Counted from the stretch's first letter, positions 15,949 to 25,084 are shown. The stretch: 64,000 nucleotides of DNA from Streptomyces cyaneochromogenes (GCF_003963535.1 NZ_CP034539.1:9176001-9240000); one strand, 5' to 3'. Notes: generated by a model not told the origin, from the sequence alone. A program made the numbers and translations.

Positions 15949-15966
15949 CTTCAAGTCGACTTGAGG
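15949..15966. promoter_or_regulatory. SoxR-box-like palindrome between methyltransferase and MerR gene
   Basis: TCAAGTCGACTTGA (15951-15964) is a perfect 14-bp palindrome, and the wider CTTCAAGTCGACTTGAGG is close to the CCTCAAG-CTTGAGG boxes bound by SoxR and related MerR proteins. It lies between the divergent starts at 15900 and 15975, where one dimer could control both genes. Confidence 0.7.
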
Positions 15967-15974
15967 TCAAGACC

Positions 15975-16409
15975 ATGACGGACCTGGACATCGCCGAGGT
16001 GGCACATCGCGCGGGAGTGCCCGCCTCCACACTGCGCTACTACGAGGAAAAGGGCCTGATCGCCTCGACCGGAAGGCGGGGCCTGCGCCGTCAGTACGAT
16101 CCCGGCGTGCTGGAACGCCTGGCCCTGATCGCGATGGGGCGGACCGCGGGGTTCTCGCTCGACGAGATCGCGCGCATGCTCACGCCGGACGGGCAGCCGG
16201 ACGCACAGCCGGACCTCGACCGGCAGATGCTCGCGACCAAGGCCGACGAGCTGGACCGGCGGATCCGCGAACTGGCCGTCCTGCGCGACTCCCTGCGGCA
16301 TGCCGCCGCCTGCCCCGCAGCGAGCCACATGGAGTGCCCCACGTTCCGCCGTCTGCTGAAGTCCGCCACGGCCGCGACGCCGAGGAGGCGGGCGCCGGGA
16401 CCACCCTGA
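15975..16409 (+). CDS. MerR-family transcriptional regulator
   Basis: This 144-residue MerR protein has an N-terminal winged helix (DIAEVAHRAGVPASTLRYYEEKGLI, RRQYDPGVLERLALIAMGRTAGFSLDEIARML), a dimer coiled coil (QMLATKADELDRRIRELAVLRDSLRHA) and a short tail with two cysteines (CPAASHMECP). SoxR carries four Cys in a CxxCxC-plus-one cluster loop. Only two are present here, so an Fe-S sensor of SoxR type is not supported, though a dithiol or metal sensor is possible. Its operator is presumably the palindrome just upstream. It converges with the NACHT gene, 4 bases apart. Confidence 0.85.
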   Translation: MTDLDIAEVAHRAGVPASTLRYYEEKGLIASTGRRGLRRQYDPGVLERLALIAMGRTAGFSLDEIARMLTPDGQPDAQPDLDRQMLATKADELDRRIRELAVLRDSLRHAAACPAASHMECPTFRRLLKSATAATPRRRAPGPP

Positions 16410-16413
16410 GGGA

Positions 16414-19035
16414 TCACGCTCTCGTCATCGGTCCCCGGTCCGTGTGCCGCCGACGGGGGATCCACGGCCGCAGCGGGCCCGGCCGCGCGGCCGCGGACTC
16501 CTGGGAGCGCTCCGGGGCCGCCAGATGCTGTTGCAGGTCGAGGTGACGGAACTGGTGGACCGCTCCTGTCCGGCGCAGCACGCCCCGGCGTTCGTGGGCG
16601 TCGGTGAGGAAGGCCGTCAGGTCCCGGGGGAGTCGCCGGCGCGTGGCCAGGTGGTGGCGGGCGAGGGTGTAGTACCACCAGGCGTTCTGGCTGAGTGCGG
16701 CGGCCAGGCCGACGGTGAGGCCGTAGGCCAGGCCGCGGACGAGGATGTGGGCCGGGGTCATCGGGATGGCCCTGCCGTCCGTGGTCCCGCGGCCCAGGCC
16801 GTAGGAGAGCCCGCCCTGCGCGACGTACTCGATGCCGTAGCCGAGCGTGAAGGCGGCGGCGACCGCCAGGCCCACGGCGAGCCACAGCCTGGCGAAGATC
16901 CGTCGGTCCTGTTCCAGCAGGGTGACCGGGCCGGTCGGGGCCGTGAGATCGGCGGGCTTGCCGGAGAGGCCGTGCGCGACGCCCACCGCCAGGCCGAACG
17001 CGCAGGAGAAGGTGAGCATCGTGGAGACGGGGTAGGAGGCGGTGTCGGCCAGGAACGACTGGAGTTCGGTGACGGCCCAGTGGGTGACGCCGACGGCACA
17101 GCCGCCGGCCAGGCCCGTCGAGAACCCCCGCCAGTCCCAGGCCCACCGGGTGCGCACGGTCGGAATGGCATCCGGTCGGCGCGCGGACAGCCGCCCCGCG
17201 CGGCTGCCGAACACGCCGCCCGCCAGCGCGTACACCATGGCGGCGGAGAGGGCGCCCACGGCAGCGGCCGTACCACCGTGGTTGAGGCGGTACGAGAAGA
17301 AGAGCGTGCCCCCGGTGAGGAAGCCCACGGCGCACATGCGGTGGTCCCAGGTCCAGCCGTGCCCGGTACGAGAGCCCCTGCTGGAGAGCGCGCCGACGAT
17401 GCCGCCGACGAAACCGTAGGCCAGCCCGTTGGCCATCGTGGCCGCCGGCCACTGCGGCTGCCCGGTGGCGAGCACATGGGTCAGGCCCTCGGCGGCACCC
17501 CCGGTCAGGCCCGCGACGAGGCCGCAGCCGATGCCGCCCGCGATCCCGCCGGCCAGGCCCGCGACGATGGCGGCGGGCGGACCCGTCAGCCACCCGGAGT
17601 CCAGGCCGGCGAACAGCGCGGTGAGCCTGCCCGCGCCGGTGGCGGCGGCCCAGGCCACGACGCCGAGGACGGCCCCCGTCACCACCTGGGCGAACCGCGG
17701 CGGCAACGCCCGGCGCACCTGCCACCAGGCCAGGTCGGTCGTGCCGCCCAGGGTGTGCTGCAGATGCCGGGCCAGCCGGCGCAGGGCGTGCTCGGCCTGC
17801 TCGGCGGACCAACGGCACGGGTACCTCGGATGGGGCCGGTAGGCGGCGGGCACGTACGCGTCGAAGAGGTGGGCCCGGACGGCCGCCGTGTCGGGGAAGC
17901 GGGCCTCGTCGCACAGGTGCGCGGGCGTGGGGAGCGCGGTTTCCTGCTCTCCAGGACGGGGGTTGTAGACAGTTCGGGCGAGGAAGAGCATCAGCGGTGT
18001 GGTGAACGCGCGTGCCACCGGCGCGTCGGTGCCGAGCAGGCGGATCACCGGGTCCCACCGGGCGGCGGCAGCGGTGTCCTGACCGCCCGCGTCCCGTCGC
18101 AGGTATGCGGCGATGTCCGGGGCCGCCAGGGGGCGCAGCTCCACCGCCGCCGCGCCGTTGAGCTTGACGGGTACGCCGTGGGCCGGGGCGAGGGTGTCGC
18201 CGTATTCCTGCAGACGGCTGGTCAGGACGAGCGGTCGGCCGGGCGGCAGGGCCGCGTTGACGGCGTCCAGCGCCCTCGCGCGGAACGGTTCCGGGATCTC
18301 GTCGAAGCCGTCCAGGAGGGGCAGGATCAGCCTTCGCTCCAGAAGGGCGGCGCCGACGGCGTGGCCCGTCTCCGGGGAGCCGAGGCCGCTGTAGTCGCGT
18401 TGGAGTTGTTCCGCCATCCAGGATTCCAGCGTCTGTTCCTCGGGGTTCCACGACGCGAGCGAGAACAGCACCGGAACGGGGCCGCCTTGTGTGCGTACGT
18501 CCGTGAGGGCGAGCAGCAGCCGGATCAGCAGCATGCTCTTCCCGGTGCCCGGGCCGCCCAGGATCACGAGGCGGCGCGTCGGTACGCGCTCCAGGAACAC
18601 CTCGGTGATCTCCCCGCCGGCCCCGCTCAGTTCCTCCGGTCCGGTGGCCCAGCCGGCGCGCGGAGCCGTCCGGTCCTGGGCCAGTTCCCTCAGCAGTGAC
18701 CACGATTCGCCGAACCGGGCCTCGGCCGCCCGCCAGGAGACCGGAAGCGGATAGGGGTCGTTCAGCCGCCGTACCCGGGCCTCGGACTCCCACTGCTGCC
18801 GTACCGCCGGCGCCAGCCGGTCCGCCACGCGGGCCAGGTCCTCGCCCTCGTGCGGGTCGGCGCGCAACGTCGCCCACGACAGATACATGCCGCCCACGGA
18901 CGGCAGCAGAGCGGCCAGGGTCTCGGCGATCCGCAGATCGAAACGGACGGCGAGGCACACCGCCCCGATCATGCCGCCCACCGACAGCGCGAGATAGACC
19001 GCACCGACCCGTCGAGTCCGCCCACCAGTCCCCAT
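16414..19035 (-). CDS. Membrane-anchored NACHT-domain NTPase
   Basis: This 873-residue protein begins with two hydrophobic segments (about residues 10-30 and 35-55). A NACHT/STAND NTPase follows: Walker A ILGGPGTGKSMLLIRLLLAL near residue 160, Walker B LILPLLDGFDEI near 235, the sensor LVLTSRLQEYG, and a winged-helix-like part to about 430. The C-terminal half is rich in Gly/Ala hydrophobic helices (GLAGGIAGGIGCGLVAGLTGG, AVGALSAAMVYALAGGVFG), giving about eight or more membrane segments. It ends with a charged tail. Bacterial NACHT proteins include phage-defence sensors, but membrane members of this layout in Streptomyces have no assigned function. I start it at the ATG at 19035 (MGTGGRTRRVG). 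Confidence 0.85.
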   Translation of the reverse strand: MGTGGRTRRVGAVYLALSVGGMIGAVCLAVRFDLRIAETLAALLPSVGGMYLSWATLRADPHEGEDLARVADRLAPAVRQQWESEARVRRLNDPYPLPVSWRAAEARFGESWSLLRELAQDRTAPRAGWATGPEELSGAGGEITEVFLERVPTRRLVILGGPGTGKSMLLIRLLLALTDVRTQGGPVPVLFSLASWNPEEQTLESWMAEQLQRDYSGLGSPETGHAVGAALLERRLILPLLDGFDEIPEPFRARALDAVNAALPPGRPLVLTSRLQEYGDTLAPAHGVPVKLNGAAAVELRPLAAPDIAAYLRRDAGGQDTAAAARWDPVIRLLGTDAPVARAFTTPLMLFLARTVYNPRPGEQETALPTPAHLCDEARFPDTAAVRAHLFDAYVPAAYRPHPRYPCRWSAEQAEHALRRLARHLQHTLGGTTDLAWWQVRRALPPRFAQVVTGAVLGVVAWAAATGAGRLTALFAGLDSGWLTGPPAAIVAGLAGGIAGGIGCGLVAGLTGGAAEGLTHVLATGQPQWPAATMANGLAYGFVGGIVGALSSRGSRTGHGWTWDHRMCAVGFLTGGTLFFSYRLNHGGTAAAVGALSAAMVYALAGGVFGSRAGRLSARRPDAIPTVRTRWAWDWRGFSTGLAGGCAVGVTHWAVTELQSFLADTASYPVSTMLTFSCAFGLAVGVAHGLSGKPADLTAPTGPVTLLEQDRRIFARLWLAVGLAVAAAFTLGYGIEYVAQGGLSYGLGRGTTDGRAIPMTPAHILVRGLAYGLTVGLAAALSQNAWWYYTLARHHLATRRRLPRDLTAFLTDAHERRGVLRRTGAVHQFRHLDLQQHLAAPERSQESAAARPGPLRPWIPRRRHTDRGPMTRA

Positions 19036-19105
19036 GGCCGGATTTTCGGCGCGGGGAGACAGCGGATGAGGGACATCGGTGGTTCGGCCCCTCGGACGAG
19101 TGATG

Positions 19106-19708
19106 TCAGATCCAGCCTTGCTCCCAGGCGCGGTGGGCGGCCGCATGGCGGGTCGGGACGCCCAGCTTGGCCATGGCGGAGGAGAGGTAGTTGCGCACCG
19201 TGCCAGACGCCAGGTGGACCTCGGCGGCGATGTCCGCGATCGACGCGCCCTTGCGCGTGGCGCGCAGGATCTCCAGTTCGCGGCCGGTGAGGGGACAGTC
19301 GTCCTCGGTCAGCGCGGAGGCGGCGATGTCCGGGTCGACGTAGCGGCGGCCGGCGGCGATGTCGCGGATGATCTCGGCCAGCCGGGACGCCGGGGTCGTC
19401 TTGGGGACGAAGCCGCGCACACCGGCGGCCAGCGCCCTGCGCAGTACGGCGGGCCGGGCGTGCCGGGTCACCAGGACGATCCGCGTGGGCAGTTCGGCCC
19501 GGATCTCCTCGGCGGCGACCAGCCCGTCGGCGGGCGGCATCTCCAGGTCCAGTACGGCGATGTCGGGGCGGTGCTCGCGGGCCAGCCGCACCGCCTCGGT
19601 CGAGGTGGCCGCCTCGGCGACGACGGTGAGGTCCTGCTCGAGGCCGAGCAGCGCGGCCAGGGCGCTTCGGAGCAGGTCCTCGTCGTCGGCGATGAGCAGA
19701 CGGATCAT
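19106..19708 (-). CDS. NarL/DesR-type response regulator
   Basis: This 200-residue regulator has a receiver domain with acidic pocket D8-D9, phospho-acceptor D54 (IAVLDLEMPPADG), the T/K signature (LVTRHARP, FVPKTT) and a C-terminal LuxR/GerE helix-turn-helix (LTGRELEILRATRKGASIADIAAEVHLASGTVRNYLSSAMAKLG). It overlaps the histidine kinase stop by 4 bases (ATGA), so the two form one operon. The sequence is closest in style to DesR-like regulators of membrane or envelope genes. Its probable operator is the 18-bp palindrome at 20956. Confidence 0.92.
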   Translation of the reverse strand: MIRLLIADDEDLLRSALAALLGLEQDLTVVAEAATSTEAVRLAREHRPDIAVLDLEMPPADGLVAAEEIRAELPTRIVLVTRHARPAVLRRALAAGVRGFVPKTTPASRLAEIIRDIAAGRRYVDPDIAASALTEDDCPLTGRELEILRATRKGASIADIAAEVHLASGTVRNYLSSAMAKLGVPTRHAAAHRAWEQGWI

Positions 19709-20934
19709 CGGGCGGCTCCGTCCGCGGGGTTGGGGGATTCCAGTGGCTTCGCCGGCAGCGCGGCCGCGACCACGAAGTGCGCACCGTCCCGCTTCCAGGT
19801 CAGCTCGCCGCCGGCGGCCTCCAACCGCTCGGCGAGGGTGCGCAGTCCCGTGCCGTCCGAGGCGCCCGGACCGTCCTGCGCGCCGTCGTTGCTCACCTTC
19901 AGGCGGGCGAAACCGTCCGCGATCCGGTAGTCGACCTCGGCACGCCCGGCCCGGCTGTGCCGGAGCACGTTGGTGGTGGCCTCGCGCATCACCAGACCGA
20001 GGAGGTGCCGGGCGGAATCCGTGAGGCCGGCGGCCACGCCGGCCGGGTCGAGGGTCATCCTCGCGTCGATGTCGGCGGCGGCCAGGACCCGCGTCGCGTT
20101 GCCGATCTCGGCGTCCAGCGACGTACGACGGTAACCCCGCACCACGGCCCGGGTGTCGCTCAGCGCATCCGCCGACAGCTGCCGTATCTCCTTCAGCTCC
20201 ACGGCGGCGCGCGCCGGGTCCACGTCCAAGAGCCGTGCCGCCAACTCGCTCTTCAGCGCGATGACCTGGAGGTGATGACCCTGGATGTCGTGCAGGTCGG
20301 CGGCGAACCGCAGCCGTTCCTCCCGGACCGCCAGCTCCGCCTCCAGCCGCCGGGCCTCGTCCAGTCGCCGTGCCGTGTCCCAGGCCCACAGCGGGCCGAG
20401 CGTCACCCAGGCCGTGAAGGCGACCAGCCCGGCCGGGAACAGCGCGGCGTACGCCAACTCCCCGTCACCCGCCAGCAGACTGACCACACCCCCGGGCAGC
20501 GGCGCGAGGACCACGGCGCCCGCGATCAGCGCTCGCCTCCGGTGCGGCGGGAGGTAGGTGGCGACGTTCGCCACGACCAGGGCGGGCGCGACCGGCCACA
20601 GCCCGTAGTCGCGTACGGCGAGAGGGAGGACCGCGAGCGCGACTCCCGCCCCGACAGCGGCGATCAGCCGGCCCACGGGCGCTTCATCGAGGTGTACGTC
20701 CGTCGACGGCAGGAGCGCCAACCGGCGGCTCAGCAGGACGACGCTCGCCCACATCTCGACCGCCAGCGCGACGGCGGCCGGGGCGCGGGCCCACAGCGGG
20801 ACGTCTCCGTCGAGGAGCCACGCGCCGACGAAGACGACCAGGAAACACACGGTCATCCCCGGCACGGTCCACCACGTGTAGCGGCGGAAGCTCGTCAGCC
20901 CCGCCGCCGTGTGTTCGATCGACCCGTCCCCCAT
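19705..20934 (-). CDS. DesK-like sensor histidine kinase (HisKA_3)
   Basis: This 409-residue kinase has an N-terminal membrane domain of about five or six helices (WWTVPGMTVCFLVVFVGAWLL to LFPAGLVAFTAWVTLGPLWAW) with no extracytoplasmic domain. A coiled linker follows (ARRLDEARRLEAELAVREERLRFAADLH). The phospho-acceptor is in LHDIQGHHLQVIALKSELAARLL, and the HATPase has VMREATTNVLRHSRA and DGTGLRTLAERLEAAGGEL. I prefer the ATG at 20934; an in-frame ATG at 20964 lies inside the operator palindrome. It forms a pair with the response regulator downstream. Confidence 0.92.
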   Translation of the reverse strand: MGDGSIEHTAAGLTSFRRYTWWTVPGMTVCFLVVFVGAWLLDGDVPLWARAPAAVALAVEMWASVVLLSRRLALLPSTDVHLDEAPVGRLIAAVGAGVALAVLPLAVRDYGLWPVAPALVVANVATYLPPHRRRALIAGAVVLAPLPGGVVSLLAGDGELAYAALFPAGLVAFTAWVTLGPLWAWDTARRLDEARRLEAELAVREERLRFAADLHDIQGHHLQVIALKSELAARLLDVDPARAAVELKEIRQLSADALSDTRAVVRGYRRTSLDAEIGNATRVLAAADIDARMTLDPAGVAAGLTDSARHLLGLVMREATTNVLRHSRAGRAEVDYRIADGFARLKVSNDGAQDGPGASDGTGLRTLAERLEAAGGELTWKRDGAHFVVAAALPAKPLESPNPADGAAR

Positions 20935-20955
20935 CCGGTCATTGTGGCCCAGGCG

Positions 20956-20973
20956 GCATGACAAATGTCATGC
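20956..20973. promoter_or_regulatory. 18-bp operator between the two-component system and a membrane-protein gene
   Basis: GCATGACAAATGTCATGC has perfect 8-bp arms around AA. TGACA-N2-TGTCA palindromes of this type are bound by NarL/DesR-family regulators at their own and neighbouring promoters. It sits 22 bases upstream of the kinase start and about 117 bases upstream of the divergent membrane-protein start, so it probably mediates autoregulation and control of that gene. Confidence 0.7.
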
Positions 20974-21089
20974 GCGGACGTGACAACGCCACGCGCGCGC
21001 ATGGGGATTCGGCACTACTGACGGACTCGGCGTGGGCCCAGGCTGGAGGTGTTGACGGATACCCCACCCCCGTACCCGAGGAGGGTCCC

Positions 21090-21680
21090 ATGACAACCCC
21101 TGCCCCGCCCACGACGGCGGACAGCCCGCACCCGGCCGCTCAACTCAAGCGGCGCTGGCCCACGGTGCTGGCTGTCGCGGTCGTCGCCCTCAACGTGCTC
21201 GCGTCCGGCTCGCAGGACGTGGCCGACGCCGTCGGCGGCTTCGCGCAGACTCTGCCGTTGCTGCCCCTGATCTACCTGGTCGTCAACCAGATCGGAAAGC
21301 CGCAGGCCACCTGGCCGGTCCTCGGGGCCGGGACGGTGCTGGTGTTCGCCCTCCCCTTCCAGGACGCGCTCGCCCCGTCGACGGTCCTGGTCGCCCTGGC
21401 GCTGGCCGTGCTGGCCTGGGGCGCCGTCCGCGGAACCCCGCACGGGCGGGCCACCTTCGGGGTCCAGGCCGCGGGCGCACTCGTCTTCTGCGGACTCGCG
21501 CTGGCCGGGCTGGCGGTGGACCCGGACCTGGGCCGCTGTCTGCTGGCGGCCGGCTGGTTCTTCCACGGTGTCTGGGACTTCGTGCACCTGCGGCTCCACA
21601 AGGTCGTCTCCCGTACGTTCGCCGAGTGGTGCGGTGTCATCGACGTGCTCGTCGCCGTCCAACTGCTCTTCCTGGTCTAG
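21090..21680 (+). CDS. Six-helix integral membrane protein of unknown function
   Basis: This 196-residue protein begins with a short Pro/Thr-rich cytoplasmic end, then has about six membrane helices (TVLAVAVVALNVLASGS, LLPLIYLVVNQ, VLGAGTVLVFALPF, TVLVALALAVLAWG, GALVFCGLALAGLAV, VIDVLVAVQLLFLV). A conserved-looking GWFFHGVWDFVHLRLHKVV segment precedes the last helix; it is His/Trp-rich and faces a membrane boundary. GAGGAGGG precedes the ATG. Its divergence from the DesK/DesR-like pair across an operator makes it the likely output or partner of that system. Confidence 0.75.
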   Translation: MTTPAPPTTADSPHPAAQLKRRWPTVLAVAVVALNVLASGSQDVADAVGGFAQTLPLLPLIYLVVNQIGKPQATWPVLGAGTVLVFALPFQDALAPSTVLVALALAVLAWGAVRGTPHGRATFGVQAAGALVFCGLALAGLAVDPDLGRCLLAAGWFFHGVWDFVHLRLHKVVSRTFAEWCGVIDVLVAVQLLFLV

Positions 21681-21859
21681 GTGTGCTCCAAGGGGTGTCC
21701 GCCGGACCACGCCGCCGTCGAGGGCTCCGGCACGGCCCAGCCGGTGCGAAGAACGGCCGAGAACCGCCGGGGCGGGGCCCGTGACCGGGCTCCGCCCCGT
21801 ACGTTGCCACCAGTGGTCTCTCCTGTCCGGCCCGCCAACTCCGCGCACTGGGAGCTTCC

Positions 21860-24800
21860 TTGGACCCCGCAGACATCTCGGACGCCCACCGCACCGGCCC
21901 GCTCTCCCGCCGCAGATTCCTCCAGGCGACCGCCACCGCCACCGCGACCGCAACCGTCACCACGACGGCGCTCACCGCCGTCGGCACGCCGGCCGCGGCC
22001 GCCGCCCCGGGAACGACCACGCTCTCCTTCACCGCCGCGACCGGCGGTTCCGCGACCCTCGCCCCGTCGGGCGACCGGCTGGTCGCCGAGATCCAGAACG
22101 TGCTCTGGTCCGTCCCGCGCGAGGGCGGCACCGCCGTCCCGCTCACCCATCCCGGCCTCGAACCCACCCGCCCGCAGTTCTCGCCCGACGGCGGCCACCT
22201 CGTCGTCTGCGCCTACCGCGGCGGCGGCTTCCACCTCTGGACGCTGCGGCCCGACGGCACCGGATCACGGCAGCTCACCGACGGACCGTGGGACGACCGC
22301 GGCCCGGCCTGGTCACCGGACGGCACACGGGTCGCGTTCGCCTCCGAGCGCGGCGGCGACACCGTGACCGGCGCCCCGTACCGCATCTGGGTCGTGGACG
22401 TAGGCACCGGCGCGCTGACCCGGCTCACCGGGCGCCCCGGACAGCAGGGCCCCGGGCAGGACGCCCGCTGGGAGGACTTCGACCCGGCGTGGTCGCCGGA
22501 CGGGGAGCGAGTACTGTTCGTGCGCGCCGGCGTCACCGCGACGGGCGCCCTGCGCGCGACCACCGTCGCCTCGGTCCCCGCCGACGGCTCGGGCCCGGTC
22601 ACCACCGAGCACACCGACGACTCCGGCGCCCAGCTCATGACCCCAGCTATCTCGCCCGCCGGCCGCCTGGCCTACCTGCGCACCACGTCCTCACCCGCCG
22701 CCTCCTGCACCCTCGTCGTGGCCGGCAGACCGGTCGCCGTCCAGGGCGACCTCCTCCCCGCACCGCCCCGCTGGACGGACGGCGGACGACTGCTCCTCAC
22801 CGTCGACGGACACTTCCGCCTGCTCGACCCGGACGCGGCGGGCAAGGGTGAGGAGATCCCGTTCACGGCCGCGCTGCCCGTGCACCGCCCCCGCTACCGC
22901 GGCAAGGCGTACGACTTCGAGGGCGCCGGCACCCGCCCCGTCCGTGCCCTGCACCTGCCCGCGCTGTCACCGGACGGCCGCGGCGTCGCCTTCGCCGCGC
23001 TCAACGCGCTGTGGACCGGCGGCACGACAGGCGGCCGCGCACCCCGCAAGGTCCTCCAAGTACCCGCCACCCGCTATGTGCTGGCGCCGGCCTGGACGCC
23101 CGACGGCACGGCGCTGGTGTACGCCGATGACCGCGACGGACTGTTCGCGGTCCGGCGCCGTGACCTCGGCTCCGGGGAGGAGACCGTGCTCGCCGGGGGC
23201 GGCCGTGTCTTCCCCGCGCTCTCGCCCGACGGGCGGAGACTGGCCTGCCTGGACATGTCCGGCAACCTCGTGGTGCGGGACCTGCCCGACGGAGCCGAAC
23301 AGGTCCTCGCCGCGCCGCTCGGTGCGGGCGGGCTGCCCGGCCGGCCCAGCTGGTCGCCCGACGGCCGGTACGTGGCGTTGTGCGACCGCAACCGCCTCAA
23401 CCAGCGTTTCCGCGAGGGCTACAACCTCATCCGCGTCGTCGACACGACCACCAAGGCCGCCACCCTGCACGCCCTCGCCCCGCACACCTCGCTCTCCGAC
23501 CGCTATGACTCCGGCCCCGTCTGGTCCCCGGACGGCCGCTGGATGGCCGTGGTCGCCGAGTCGGCGCTGTGGCTGCTGCCGGTCCGGGCCGACGGCACCC
23601 CGGACGGTGAACCCCGCCGCCTCACCACCGAACCCGCCGACCACCCGTCCTGGTCCGCCGACGCGCGCACCCTGCTGTACCTCTCCGCGGGCACCCTGCG
23701 CCTGATCGACATCGGCAGCGGCCGGACCCGTACCGTCCGTGTCCCGCTGGACCACCGCAGGCCGCGCCCGGCCGACACGGTCGTGCACGCGGGCCGCTTC
23801 TGGGACGGCACCGGCTCGGACGTCCGTGAGGACATCGACGTCGTGATCCGCGACGGCCGCATCGCGGAGGTCTCCCCGCACCGCACCGGCCACCGCCCGG
23901 CCGCCCGCCACATCGACGCGAGCGACCGCACCGTCATCCCCGGCCTGTGGGACGCGCACACCCACCCCTGGCAGACCACGTACGGCGGGCGTCAGACCGC
24001 GCTCCAACTCGCGTACGGCATCACGACCGCCGTCTCGCTGGGCGGCTTCGCCTACGAACAGGCCCGCATCCGGGAGGCCGTCGCCACCGGCGCTCTCGCC
24101 GGACCCCGGCTGCTGACCACCGGCGAACTGCTCGACGGGCCACGGGTCGCCTACAGCATGGGACGCGCCCACCGCACCCGCGAGGGACTGCACCGTTCGC
24201 TGGCGCGCGGGGCCGCGCTGGACTGGGACTTCGTGAAGACGTACGTACGCGCCCCGGGCTGGGTGATGAAGGAGGCCGCGGAGTTCGGGCACGAACGGCT
24301 CGGGGTGCGCAGCGGCAGCCATCTGTGTACCCCCGGTGTGCAGGTGGGCCAGGACCTGACGACCCACCTGCAGGCGACGCAGCGGCTGGAGTTCGGGCAC
24401 GCGACGTCCGCCACGGGGCGCGCCCACCAGGATGTCGAGGAGATCTACACCCGCGCCGGCTTCCATCTCGTCGCCACCCCGTTCACCGCGCTCGCCCTGC
24501 TCGGCGCCGACCCCGCGCTCGCGGACGACCCGCGGGTCACCGCGCTCATGCCGCCGTGGGACACCGCGCTGGTCCGTGAGCAGGCCGGACAGCCGCCGAC
24601 CGAGGCCCAACTGGCAACGCTCGGGCGGGAGATGGACGTCTACCGGCGGATCCTCGCGGGCGGCGGTCTGGTCGCCCTCGGCACGGACCAGCCGATCGTC
24701 CCGGTCGGCCTGCATCTGCACCTGGCCCTGCGCGCCCTGCACCGCGCCGGTCTCTCCCCGGCAGAGGCGCTGCGCACCGCCACGCTGCTGCCCGCGCGCG

Positions 24801-25084
24801 TCTTCGGCGCCGACGACGACCTGGGCACGCTGGAGGAGGGCAAGCTCGCCGATCTCACGGTCGTGGACGGCGACCCCTTCACCGACTTCGCCGCGCTGAT
24901 CCGCACGGCGGCGGTCCTGCGCGGCGGCGTCCTGTTCGAGCAGGCCGACCTGGTCGGCACCTTCGACATCCCCGGCACATCCGACACCCCCGCCACCTCC
25001 GACACCGCCACCGAGCGGCGGGCGGAGGAGGCGTGGCTGGAGGTGAGCCGGCGTATGCGGCGTGAGGGCTGCTGTGACCTGTGA
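21860..25084 (+). CDS. Tat-exported TolB-like beta-propeller fused to an amidohydrolase
   Basis: This is a 1074-residue secreted protein. A Tat signal (LSRRRFLQA with a long Ala/Thr hydrophobic run and cleavage near AAAA) is followed by about twelve PD40/TolB-type propeller repeats with PxWSPDGxxxA motifs (residues about 60-630). A metal-dependent amidohydrolase of the imidazolonepropionase/dipeptidase type (about 635-1040) comes next, with VIPGLWDAHTHPWQT (metal HxH), then SGSHLCTPG, RLEFGHA and GLVALGTDQPIV (catalytic Asp). Such fusions are predicted extracytoplasmic hydrolases or prolidases. The start is TTG at 21860 with GGGAG 5 bases before it. The tail has PATSD-type repeats and ends GCCDL. 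Confidence 0.85.
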   Translation: MDPADISDAHRTGPLSRRRFLQATATATATATVTTTALTAVGTPAAAAAPGTTTLSFTAATGGSATLAPSGDRLVAEIQNVLWSVPREGGTAVPLTHPGLEPTRPQFSPDGGHLVVCAYRGGGFHLWTLRPDGTGSRQLTDGPWDDRGPAWSPDGTRVAFASERGGDTVTGAPYRIWVVDVGTGALTRLTGRPGQQGPGQDARWEDFDPAWSPDGERVLFVRAGVTATGALRATTVASVPADGSGPVTTEHTDDSGAQLMTPAISPAGRLAYLRTTSSPAASCTLVVAGRPVAVQGDLLPAPPRWTDGGRLLLTVDGHFRLLDPDAAGKGEEIPFTAALPVHRPRYRGKAYDFEGAGTRPVRALHLPALSPDGRGVAFAALNALWTGGTTGGRAPRKVLQVPATRYVLAPAWTPDGTALVYADDRDGLFAVRRRDLGSGEETVLAGGGRVFPALSPDGRRLACLDMSGNLVVRDLPDGAEQVLAAPLGAGGLPGRPSWSPDGRYVALCDRNRLNQRFREGYNLIRVVDTTTKAATLHALAPHTSLSDRYDSGPVWSPDGRWMAVVAESALWLLPVRADGTPDGEPRRLTTEPADHPSWSADARTLLYLSAGTLRLIDIGSGRTRTVRVPLDHRRPRPADTVVHAGRFWDGTGSDVREDIDVVIRDGRIAEVSPHRTGHRPAARHIDASDRTVIPGLWDAHTHPWQTTYGGRQTALQLAYGITTAVSLGGFAYEQARIREAVATGALAGPRLLTTGELLDGPRVAYSMGRAHRTREGLHRSLARGAALDWDFVKTYVRAPGWVMKEAAEFGHERLGVRSGSHLCTPGVQVGQDLTTHLQATQRLEFGHATSATGRAHQDVEEIYTRAGFHLVATPFTALALLGADPALADDPRVTALMPPWDTALVREQAGQPPTEAQLATLGREMDVYRRILAGGGLVALGTDQPIVPVGLHLHLALRALHRAGLSPAEALRTATLLPARVFGADDDLGTLEEGKLADLTVVDGDPFTDFAALIRTAAVLRGGVLFEQADLVGTFDIPGTSDTPATSDTATERRAEEAWLEVSRRMRREGCCDL

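Noticed and set aside
16091..18958. Long second minus-strand frame overlapping the NACHT gene
   Set aside because: It is Arg/Gly/Pro-rich without motifs, while the alternative frame carries clear Walker A and B.
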